Shown here: positions 43,315 to 50,313 of the stretch, piece after piece
Layout of the letters: every line of letters starts with the position of its first letter
How positions within the stretch are numbered: position 1 is the first letter of the stretch
Assembly: GCA_015056865.1 (NCBI GenBank)
Contig: SVFM01000003.1
Span: 109,915 to 173,914 of the forward strand
Origin: Lachnospiraceae bacterium
GTDB taxonomy: Bacteria > Bacillota > Clostridia > Lachnospirales > Lachnospiraceae
Reading direction: 5' to 3'
Length of the DNA: 64,000 bases
Notes under the pieces: model-generated
What the model was told of the DNA's origin: nothing
The model's input: the letters and a program-made list of their open reading frames with translations, nothing else
The model's database searches: none
Program-made: the position numbers and the translations under genes

Positions 43315-43352
43315 AAAAGACAGGCATATGTCCGGCATATCCCTGTCTTTTC
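43315..43352. terminator. Bidirectional terminator after fbp
   Basis: AAAAGACAGG (43315-43324) pairs with CCTGTCTTTT (43342-43351), with T-runs both ways; shared with the convergent lipoprotein gene. Confidence 0.9.
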
Positions 43353-43368
43353 GTATAACATGAAATTG

Positions 43369-43770
43369 TTAGCGATTGCGGCTTCCGGTCACATCATCCA
43401 CGCCCTGCTGTACGCCATCCACTACATCGTTTACAGCGTCACCTACATTGTCCAAAAGACTGTCATTATTAGAAGTGCCGTCGGTTACACTGTTGTTCAT
43501 GTCAGTGTCCTGGGTGGTGGAATTATCCATAGTACTGCCACCTACATCGCCCGGAAGAGTGTCGGACTGCTGTGTTGTATCTCCAGTGGAACCCGGAACG
43601 GTCCCGCCAACATTATCAGTACCGGTTGTGCCGGTATTTTCCTGTGCAGGTTGTGATGTGCCTGCCATGTCGTTGTTGTTGCCCGTGTTGTCATTCCGAC
43701 CGCAGGCGACTGCAAAACACATAAAGGTTGCAATCAATAAAAAAACGGCAGTTTTTTTCATCTTTGTCAT
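43369..43770 (-). CDS. Asn/Asp/Thr/Gly-rich lipoprotein
   Basis: 133 residues. Lipoprotein signal MTKMKKTAVFLLIATFMCFAVAC; the remainder is low-complexity, built of Asn, Asp, Thr, Gly and Ser, ending with VGDAVNDVVDGVQQGVDDVTGSRNR, a short amphipathic repeat. No family is recognised. ATG at 43770 chosen after GGAGGAAATT; a TTG further upstream is in frame but worse. A disordered surface protein is most likely. Confidence 0.7.
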   Translation of the reverse strand: MTKMKKTAVFLLIATFMCFAVACGRNDNTGNNNDMAGTSQPAQENTGTTGTDNVGGTVPGSTGDTTQQSDTLPGDVGGSTMDNSTTQDTDMNNSVTDGTSNNDSLLDNVGDAVNDVVDGVQQGVDDVTGSRNR

Positions 43771-43868
43771 AATTTCCTCCAATCTGTTTATTGAACGTTT
43801 CGTGTTCTGCAGATATTATGTGCAGGGAAAAAAATATTATTCTTACAAAGAAATTTTTGGAGGTCAAA

Positions 43869-44642
43869 ATGCAATTTAGGCCATGTATTGATATTCATAA
43901 TGGAAAAGTGAAACAGATTGTAGGCGGAAGTCTGTGCGACAGCCAAAATTTTGCAAAAGAAAATTTTGTAGCACAGGCAGATGCAGCATTTTATGCAACG
44001 CTTTATCAGAAATGGGGGCTGAAGGGCGGACATGTGATCTTGCTAAACGGTAAGGAAAGCCCCTATTATGAAATCACAAGAGAGCAGGCATTGCAGGCGT
44101 TGGCAGCCTATCCCGGCGGTTTACAGGTGGGAGGCGGAGTGACAGCTGAAAATGCTGCTGAGTATATTGGGGCAGGTGCCAGTCATGTGATCGTCACTTC
44201 TTATGTATTCCGTGACGGTCGGATTGATTATGATCATCTTGAGAAATTGAGAGAAGCTGTAGGAGCAAAGCACATTGTACTGGATTTAAGTTGTAGAAAA
44301 AAGAATAACGAATACATCATTGTCACGGACAGATGGCAGAAGGAGACAGAAGAAAAAGTTTGCCCTGAACTGATGGACAGGCTGGCAGATTTTTGTGATG
44401 AGTTTTTGGTACATGCGGTAGATGTAGAGGGCAAAGCGGATGGCATTGAGATTGAGCTTGTCAAATTACTTGGCCGGTGGGGGAAAAGGGCTGTTACCTA
44501 TGCGGGCGGTGTACATGATTTTGATGATTTAAGGAAATTACGCGAATACGGGCAGGACAGACTGAACGTGACGATCGGTAGTGCGTTGGATTTATTTGGC
44601 GGAACCATGAAGTTTGAAGAAGTTTTGAAATATCTATCATAA
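43869..44642 (+). CDS. hisA: Phosphoribosylformimino-AICAR ribotide isomerase, eukaryotic-type HisA
   Basis: Fourth step of histidine biosynthesis (Amadori rearrangement of ProFAR). 257 residues from ATG 43869, preceded by TTGGAGGTC. The start FRPCIDIHNGKVKQIVGGSL and the later VLDLSCRKKN carry the two catalytic Asp residues of the barrel; AVTYAGGVHDFDDL and NVTIGSALDLFGG are phosphate loops. The sequence is of the fungal/plant HIS6-like type, not typical bacterial HisA, and no other his gene is beside it. A longer in-frame extension from 43791 is unlikely. Confidence 0.9.
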   Translation: MQFRPCIDIHNGKVKQIVGGSLCDSQNFAKENFVAQADAAFYATLYQKWGLKGGHVILLNGKESPYYEITREQALQALAAYPGGLQVGGGVTAENAAEYIGAGASHVIVTSYVFRDGRIDYDHLEKLREAVGAKHIVLDLSCRKKNNEYIIVTDRWQKETEEKVCPELMDRLADFCDEFLVHAVDVEGKADGIEIELVKLLGRWGKRAVTYAGGVHDFDDLRKLREYGQDRLNVTIGSALDLFGGTMKFEEVLKYLS

Positions 44643-44657
44643 AAAGAGGGAACAGAC

Positions 44658-45707
44658 ATGAAAAAACTAAAGAAACTTTTGAATGAAATTTTTATTGACG
44701 GTCTTAGCGGTATGGCCCTGGGCCTGTTTTCCACGCTGATCATCGGTACCATCATTGCCCAGATCGGTAGTATGATCGGAGGGAATGTGGGAGCTTATCT
44801 GACGGCCATGGCAAATGTGGCAAAGACTCTTACAGGCGCGGGAATCGGTGTGGGCGTTGCTTGTAAGTTTAAGGAGGGGCCGCTTGTTACCGTGTCTGCT
44901 GCTGTAGCAGGTATGGCAGGAGCCTTTCCGCAGATCATGGATGCCTCTTCCTATGCCTTGGGCAAGCCCGGAGAGCCCCTTGGTGCTTTTGTAGCGGCAC
45001 TGATCGCTATCAAAGTTGGTCATTTGGTGGCCGGTAAGACAAAAGTAGATATTATAGTGACGCCATTTATATCCATTGTCAGTGGCTGTATTGTAGGGTT
45101 TGTGGCAGGGCCACCCATAAGCAGACTGATGAACTGGCTGGGAATGTTGGTAAATATCAATGTAGAAGCTCATCCTGTTATTGGTGGGATAGCCATATCT
45201 GTACTAATGGGAATTATACTGACTCTGCCCATCAGTTCCGCTGCAATCGGAGTTTCCATGAACATCACCGGGTTGGCAGCCGGTGCGGCAACCATAGGAT
45301 GTTGCTGTAATATGGTAGGCTTTGCAGTGGCCAGCTACCGGGAGAACAAGGTGGGAGGATTGATTGCTCAGGGCGTAGGGACTTCTATGTTACAGATGCC
45401 CAACATTGTTAAAAAACCCATTATTTGGTTACCTGCTATTTTATCCAGTGCTATTTTGGGGCCTGTTGCTTCTGCTGTATTTGAGATGACCAGTAATCCT
45501 GTGGGATCCGGTATGGGATCAGCAGGATTTGTAGGACAATTTGCCGCATTTGACACAATGGTTTCAGGCGGGGCCGAGCCAATTGTAGCCCTGGGGCTGA
45601 TCTTACTCATGCATTTTATACTACCTGCAGCGTTAACACTTTTGTTCTCAGAGTTTATGAGAAAAATGCAGTGGATTAAGGCCGGAGACATGGCACTTCG
45701 TATGTAA
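44658..45707 (+). CDS. PTS sugar transporter subunit IIC-like membrane protein
   Basis: 349 residues with about ten membrane segments. Matches the PTS_EIIC_2/PfoR-like group (COG3641): FIDGLSGMALGLFSTLIIGTI, AGIGVGVACKFKEGPLVTVSA, GCCCNMVGFAVASYRENKVGG. No IIA or IIB gene lies next to it, so the substrate and whether it works by phosphotransfer are unclear. It begins 15 bases after hisA, after AGAGGGAAC, suggesting cotranscription. Confidence 0.82.
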   Translation: MKKLKKLLNEIFIDGLSGMALGLFSTLIIGTIIAQIGSMIGGNVGAYLTAMANVAKTLTGAGIGVGVACKFKEGPLVTVSAAVAGMAGAFPQIMDASSYALGKPGEPLGAFVAALIAIKVGHLVAGKTKVDIIVTPFISIVSGCIVGFVAGPPISRLMNWLGMLVNINVEAHPVIGGIAISVLMGIILTLPISSAAIGVSMNITGLAAGAATIGCCCNMVGFAVASYRENKVGGLIAQGVGTSMLQMPNIVKKPIIWLPAILSSAILGPVASAVFEMTSNPVGSGMGSAGFVGQFAAFDTMVSGGAEPIVALGLILLMHFILPAALTLLFSEFMRKMQWIKAGDMALRM

Positions 45708-45731
45708 AAAGTTTACCGGAGGCAGCTATTT

Positions 45732-46439
45732 ATGATTGATGAAAAAGAGAAACGTAGAGCCGGCTGTATATTGATCTGCAGACCGGATGTGCAAGATGCA
45801 AAGCAGTGGAAGATCCGTCCATGGATTTTTCACACAGCTTGGATCCTGTTGTGTATTTTGATAGGAGCCGCGGTGGGATATTTTATCTTTGAGGGCAGGC
45901 TCTGGAGTCAGGTGCGGGAAGCCGGTGTGCAGAAGGATATACAACTTACTGCCCTGGAAGAAGAAAATCTTCTCTTGAAGAAAGAAATCAAAGATTTAAC
46001 AGAAAAATTGGCGGTTTTAAGCGATGCCATCAATCTGAAGGCGCAGGATGCAGAAAAACTGCAGGAAAAGTTGGAAGAGCAACATATACCCAACGGGTTC
46101 CCGTTGACTGGATCTGCTTCTGTGGAGCAGGTTATAGAAGAGGAACCAATCTGTATCTTTACGGGTACACAAAATATTACAGTGGTTGCTACAGCCAGCG
46201 GTGTGGTAGCTGCAATTGAGGACGATGAGGAATACGGACATAAGATCACAGTGGACCATGAAAATGGGTATTTTACAATTTACCGTAATAAAGGAGAGGC
46301 GAAGGTAAAAGTAGGTGATCGTGTGGCCCGTGGAACCACTCTTTATATTGTGGGAAGCGATAATGTGATTTTGGGATATCAAATGATAAAAGATGATGCG
46401 CTGATTGATCCTATGGATGTGTTAGAGATCAGTGGATAA
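45732..46439 (+). CDS. Membrane-anchored degenerate LytM/M23-like protein
   Basis: 235 residues. One membrane segment (residues 33-55), a coiled coil (72-115), then an M23-like domain (145-235) recognisable by GVVAAIEDDEEYGHKITVDHENGYFTIY and VKVGDRVARGTTLYIVG. The zinc-binding residues are missing: the HxxxD position is replaced and the final HLHFE-type motif reads GYQMIKD. It should not cleave peptidoglycan and may act as a scaffold like SpoIIQ. Starts 24 bases after the PTS gene following CCGGAGGCAG. Confidence 0.8.
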   Translation: MIDEKEKRRAGCILICRPDVQDAKQWKIRPWIFHTAWILLCILIGAAVGYFIFEGRLWSQVREAGVQKDIQLTALEEENLLLKKEIKDLTEKLAVLSDAINLKAQDAEKLQEKLEEQHIPNGFPLTGSASVEQVIEEEPICIFTGTQNITVVATASGVVAAIEDDEEYGHKITVDHENGYFTIYRNKGEAKVKVGDRVARGTTLYIVGSDNVILGYQMIKDDALIDPMDVLEISG

Positions 46440-46447
46440 ATTTCATT

Positions 46448-46498
46448 TTAAAAGCCATGTGACAGGATGTGATATGAACCCTGCCGCATGGCTTTTAA
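46448..46498. terminator. Bidirectional terminator
   Basis: TTAAAAGCCATG (46448-46459) pairs perfectly with CATGGCTTTTAA (46487-46498). It ends the LytM-like gene on plus and yerC on minus. Confidence 0.85.
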
Positions 46499-46500
46499 GA

Positions 46501-46788
46501 TTACTTGTTCAATCTGTTAAAGACCAGTTCGTAGCCGTCGCTCCCGTAATTCAGGGACCGATTTACCCTGCTGATGGTAGCGGTGGAAGCGCCGGTCTTT
46601 TCTGCAATCTCAAGATATGTTTTCCGATCTCTAAGCATGGTAGCAACTTCGTAGCGCTGTGACATGGATAGCAGCTCGTTGACAGTACACAGGTCTTCAA
46701 AGAAAAGATAGCACTCTTCACGGTTTTCCAACTTGAGAATGGCATCAAAAAGGCTGTCCACGGCTTCGGTTTTGATTTTTTTATTCAT
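46501..46788 (-). CDS. YerC/YecD family TrpR-related DNA-binding protein
   Basis: 95 residues from the ATG at 46788 (AGAAAGGATTGGAAT ahead); an upstream in-frame ATG at 46809 is less likely. All-helical Trp-repressor-like fold: LENREECYLFFEDLCTVNELLSMSQRYEVATML, followed by the helix-turn-helix TYLEIAEKTGASTATISRVNRSLNYG. Family members are TrpR-like regulators of unknown target in Firmicutes. Divergent from the DUF1836 gene, with the shared 190-base region containing a 15-base palindrome. Confidence 0.9.
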   Translation of the reverse strand: MNKKIKTEAVDSLFDAILKLENREECYLFFEDLCTVNELLSMSQRYEVATMLRDRKTYLEIAEKTGASTATISRVNRSLNYGSDGYELVFNRLNK

Positions 46789-46900
46789 ATTCCAATCCTT
46801 TCTAATCATGTCTTTCTAACGAACTTTAATTTATAATATTTTAACATATTAAAGTTTTAAAGTAAAGCAGAAAAACATTTTTATAAAACAACGAAAAAAC

Positions 46901-46929
46901 TTGTCATGTAGTATTGAATACTATATAAT
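46901..46929 (+). promoter_or_regulatory. Promoter of the DUF1836 gene with spacer palindrome
   Basis: TTGTCA (46901-46906) and TATAAT (46924-46929), 17 bases apart. The spacer holds TAGTATTGAATACTA (46909-46923), a perfect 7-1-7 inverted repeat that fills nearly all of it, so a bound repressor would block RNA polymerase. Confidence 0.75.
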
Positions 46930-46978
46930 ATATCGTGTGGCATGTTAGAAAACTGTATCACATGAGGGGAGAAGAATC

Positions 46979-47626
46979 ATGACTATCAATTCTGGAGATA
47001 TGTTAAGTAACATATTGGAGAGCTTAGATCGAATCGAGTATGTGAAGCCGGGGGAGATTCCGAATATTGCGCTGTATATGGATCAGGTGACCACCTTTAT
47101 GGACACTAAGCTTCGCTCTGCGGTACGAAATCTGGAGGATGACAAGGTGTTGACCAAAACAATGATCAACAATTATGCCAAGAATGACCTATTGCCGCCT
47201 CCGGAGAAGAAAAAATATTCCAAGGATCATATTTTATTACTGATCTTTATTTACTACTACAAGGGTATTTTATCTATCAGCGATATACAGATTTTGTTGG
47301 AGCCCATCACGAAGAAGTTCTTTGGGGATAAGACTGATTTTTCGTTGGAGGATATTTACAATGAAGTGTTCCGCCTGGAAAAGGATCAGGTGGAGAGAAT
47401 GAAGGAAGATGTAAAGGATAAATATAAGCTGGCAGAGTCTACCTTTGGAGAGGCGCCTAAGGAGGACCTGGATTTTCTGCAGACATTTTCTTTTATCTGT
47501 CTGCTTAGTCTGGATGTATACGTGAAAAAAATGATCATTGAAAATCTCGTTGATGAGATGCGCAGCAAGCGGGAGACTGAGAAAGGCAAAAATCATAAGG
47601 AGGAGAGCAAGCAAGAGGCTAAATAA
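46979..47626 (+). CDS. DUF1836 domain-containing protein
   Basis: 215 residues. The N-terminal region VKPGEIPNIALYMDQVTTFMDTKLRSAV and TKTMINNYAKNDLLPPPEKKKYSKDHILLLIFIYYYKGILSI is the DUF1836 signature; it resembles a MerR-like winged helix. The C-terminal part is helical and charged, ending in a Lys/Glu tail. Function unknown, probably DNA binding. GAGGGGAGAAG precedes the ATG. Confidence 0.88.
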   Translation: MTINSGDMLSNILESLDRIEYVKPGEIPNIALYMDQVTTFMDTKLRSAVRNLEDDKVLTKTMINNYAKNDLLPPPEKKKYSKDHILLLIFIYYYKGILSISDIQILLEPITKKFFGDKTDFSLEDIYNEVFRLEKDQVERMKEDVKDKYKLAESTFGEAPKEDLDFLQTFSFICLLSLDVYVKKMIIENLVDEMRSKRETEKGKNHKEESKQEAK

Positions 47627-47691
47627 GAGGATAGCACAAAAAAATGTGGCTTGAATAACATAAAGCATCACGAAAAATTTGGAGGTTTTTT

Positions 47692-48693
47692 ATGAGAAAA
47701 AAACTGCTTTGTTTTTCGCTGGTGCTTGTTTTATTGGCTTCTTTTGTAGGATGCGGAGCCAAAGATAGCGGCGGCGATCTGGAGAAAGTGACCCTAAATG
47801 AGGTGGCACATTCTATTTTTTACGCACCCATGTATGTGGCGATCGAGGAAGGGTATTTTGCACAGGAAGGAATTGATGTGGAACTAGTAACAGGTTTTGG
47901 CGCAGATAAGACTATGACCGCAGTGTTGACCGGAGAAGCTGACATTGGCTTTATGGGAAGCGAAACCACTGTCTATACTTATGTGGGAGGCACTCAGGAT
48001 TATGTGGTAAACTTTGCACAGTTGACCCAGAGAGCCGGTAATTTCCTGGTTTCCAGGGAACCCGTTGATGATTTTTCCTGGGATATGGTGAAAGGCACGG
48101 ATGTGCTTGGGGGAAGAGCAGGCGGTATGCCTCAAATGGTCTTTGAATATATTCTGAAGAAAAACAATATCGACCCCATGAAAGATCTAAGCATTGATCA
48201 GAGTATCGATTTTGGTTCTACAGCGGCAGCTTTTTCCGGTGGGCAGGGAGATTTTACGGTGGAGTTTGAACCTCATGCTACCATGTTGGAGGAGAAGGGG
48301 GATGGTTATGTTGTGGCGTCTCTTGGAGAAGATTCCGGTTACGTGCCTTATACCGCTTTTTCTGCCAGAAAAAGTTATATAGAAAAAAATCCTGATGTGA
48401 TCCAGGCTTTTACCAATGCACTGCAGATGGGTATGGATTATGTAAATACTCACACCCCTGAGGAGATCGCAGAGGTGATCAGACCTCAGTTTGCCGAGAC
48501 AGAAATGGAAACACTGACTACCATTGTAACCAGATATTATGAGCAGGACACCTGGAAGGAAGATTTGATCTTTTCGGAGGATGCATTTACCTTGCTTCAG
48601 AACATTCTGGAAGAATCAGATGTTTTGGAAACCAGAGTGCCCTATGAAGATCTGGTAACTACCGAATATGCCAAGAAGGCGGCAGAAAAGTAA
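47692..48693 (+). CDS. Orphan ABC-transporter substrate-binding lipoprotein (NMT1/SsuA-like)
   Basis: 333 residues. Lipoprotein signal ending FVGCG; mature protein is the NMT1/ThiY-SsuA type: TLNEVAHSIFYAPMYVAIEEGYFAQEGIDVELVTGFGADKTMTAVLTGEADIGFMG. These bind sulfonates, pyrimidine precursors or similar small molecules. The permease and ATPase genes that normally accompany it are absent on both sides in this window. GGAGGTTTTTT precedes the ATG. A large hairpin without T-tail follows at 48706-48750. Confidence 0.88.
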   Translation: MRKKLLCFSLVLVLLASFVGCGAKDSGGDLEKVTLNEVAHSIFYAPMYVAIEEGYFAQEGIDVELVTGFGADKTMTAVLTGEADIGFMGSETTVYTYVGGTQDYVVNFAQLTQRAGNFLVSREPVDDFSWDMVKGTDVLGGRAGGMPQMVFEYILKKNNIDPMKDLSIDQSIDFGSTAAAFSGGQGDFTVEFEPHATMLEEKGDGYVVASLGEDSGYVPYTAFSARKSYIEKNPDVIQAFTNALQMGMDYVNTHTPEEIAEVIRPQFAETEMETLTTIVTRYYEQDTWKEDLIFSEDAFTLLQNILEESDVLETRVPYEDLVTTEYAKKAAEK

Positions 48694-48705
48694 AGATAAA
48701 TAGAA

Positions 48706-48750
48706 TCTGTTCTTCTGTATCCCACACAAACCGGGATGCGGAAGAACAGA
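48706..48750 (+). other. Long hairpin after the binding-protein gene
   Basis: TCTGTTCTTC...ATCCC pairs with GGGAT...GAAGAACAGA, about 15 pairs with two interruptions. There is no T-run on the plus strand, so it is an mRNA 3' structure or a degenerate terminator. Confidence 0.6.
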
Positions 48751-48857
48751 GTTACTGAATGCGGATGTTCTTCATAGCCCATAACTTCAGGGCTTTGGCG
48801 TTAGTGGCCTTCAGTGTAATCAGTGTATAAAAAATATCCTCAAATGTAAAGAAAATG

Positions 48858-48886
48858 TTGAGAATTATAGTGAAACTTGATACAAT
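48858..48886 (+). promoter_or_regulatory. Promoter of the SPFH-domain gene
   Basis: TTGAGA (48858-48863), a 17-base spacer, TACAAT (48881-48886), with TGA directly before the -10. Confidence 0.75.
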
Positions 48887-48922
48887 AAATATAACTTTGA
48901 ACAGAAAAACGGAGGGAGAAAG

Positions 48923-50254
48923 ATGGGATTAATTCAAGCGGCAAAAGATACGATCGGCAGTTTGCTTGCAGATCAGTGGCGGGAGTATTTTTATTGTGAT
49001 GCAATCTCCAGTGATGTGCTGGTGGTAAAGGGCCAGAAGAAGTTTACTGAAGGAAGAAACAGTAATACAAAGGGGACGGATAATATCATCAGTAACGGTT
49101 CCATCATTGCAGTGAATGAAGGCCAGTGTATGATCATCGTAGATCAGGGCAAAGTGGCTGAGTTCTGCGCCCAGGCAGGGGAGTTTGTATATGATGCCTC
49201 TACAGAGCCCTCTCTTTTTTACGGCAATCTGGGAGAAAATCTGAAGAAGACTTTTTCTCTTATTGGCAGACGTTTTACAACCGGTGGTAATACGGCAAAA
49301 GATCAGAGAATTTATTATTTTAATACTAAGGAAATATTTGGTAACCTGTTTGGCACGCCCAATCCGGTTCCTTTCCGTGTTGTGGATGCCAATATCGGTC
49401 TGGATGTGGATATAGCACTTAGATGTAACGGTGAGTATACTTACAAGGTTGTGGATCCGCTATTGTTTTATGCCAATGTTTGCGGCAATGTGACAGAAGA
49501 TTTCAGAAAAGCAGAGATCGCCAGTCAGTTAAAGGGTGAGCTGGTAACAGCTTTGCAGCCTGCCTTTGCCAAGATTTCTGCTCAGGGCGTTCGCTATAGT
49601 GCGGTGGTTGCACATACTGTGGAATTGACCCAGGCGCTGAATGAGGCCTTGTCCGAGCAGTGGTCCAGACTGCGTGGTATTGAGATGGTTTCCATGACCA
49701 TCAATGTGAAGGCTTCCGAGGAAGACGAGGAGATGATCAAAAACCTGCAGAAGACGGCAGTCTTTCGGCAGGCAGACATGGCAGCTGCCAATCTGTCCAT
49801 GGCGCAGGCTGAGGCCATGAAGTCAGCGGCGGCGAATACCTCCACCGGCCCCATGATGGCTTTTGCGGGTATGAATATGGCCAATATGGTGGGTGGCATG
49901 GATGCCAATACATTATTTGCTATGGGACAGCAAAAAAATCAGGCAAATGCACAGCAGGCTGCACCCCAGGCCCAAGGGCCGGTATTGGGCTGGACTTGTT
50001 CCTGTGGTCATCAGGACAATAGAGGCAAATTCTGTGCAGAATGCGGCAGTCCCAAACCTGCACAGGCAGGTTGGACTTGCTCTTGTGGTCATGTGAATCA
50101 AGGAAAATTCTGCGTTGAATGCGGTAACAAAAAGCCTGAGGGTGCGCCCCTTTACAAATGTGACAAATGCGGCTGGGAGCCGGAAGATCCGGCACATCCG
50201 CCTAAGTTCTGCCCTGAGTGCGGTGACAGATTTGATCAGGCGGACAGAAAGTAG
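48923..50254 (+). CDS. SPFH-domain protein with C-terminal zinc ribbons (YdjI-like)
   Basis: 443 residues, no signal or membrane segment. The SPFH/band 7-like region (residues 20-300) includes NIISNGSIIAVNEGQCMIIVDQGKVAEFCAQAGEF and RDVDIALRCNGEYTYKV-like strands, followed by an Ala/Met-rich helix (NLSMAQAEAMKSAAANT). Three zinc ribbons then follow: CSCGHQDNRGKFCAEC, CSCGHVNQGKFCVEC and CDKCGWEPEDP...FCPEC. YdjI-type proteins help place stress/lipid proteins on the membrane in Bacillus, together with PspA-like factors; none is next to it here. GGAGGGAGAAAG precedes the ATG. Confidence 0.85.
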   Translation: MGLIQAAKDTIGSLLADQWREYFYCDAISSDVLVVKGQKKFTEGRNSNTKGTDNIISNGSIIAVNEGQCMIIVDQGKVAEFCAQAGEFVYDASTEPSLFYGNLGENLKKTFSLIGRRFTTGGNTAKDQRIYYFNTKEIFGNLFGTPNPVPFRVVDANIGLDVDIALRCNGEYTYKVVDPLLFYANVCGNVTEDFRKAEIASQLKGELVTALQPAFAKISAQGVRYSAVVAHTVELTQALNEALSEQWSRLRGIEMVSMTINVKASEEDEEMIKNLQKTAVFRQADMAAANLSMAQAEAMKSAAANTSTGPMMAFAGMNMANMVGGMDANTLFAMGQQKNQANAQQAAPQAQGPVLGWTCSCGHQDNRGKFCAECGSPKPAQAGWTCSCGHVNQGKFCVECGNKKPEGAPLYKCDKCGWEPEDPAHPPKFCPECGDRFDQADRK

Positions 50255-50268
50255 TTTTGATAAGGTTG

Positions 50269-50296
50269 GGCGGGGCCTTGTTGCCCCGCCTGTTTT
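50269..50296 (+). terminator. Intrinsic terminator between the SPFH gene and pcrA
   Basis: GGCGGGGC (50269-50276) pairs with GCCCCGCC (50283-50290), then TGTTTT. Very close to pcrA, so that gene likely depends on read-through or a weak internal promoter. Confidence 0.85.
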
Positions 50297-50313
50297 CCCA
50301 TTATGGAGGAAGT

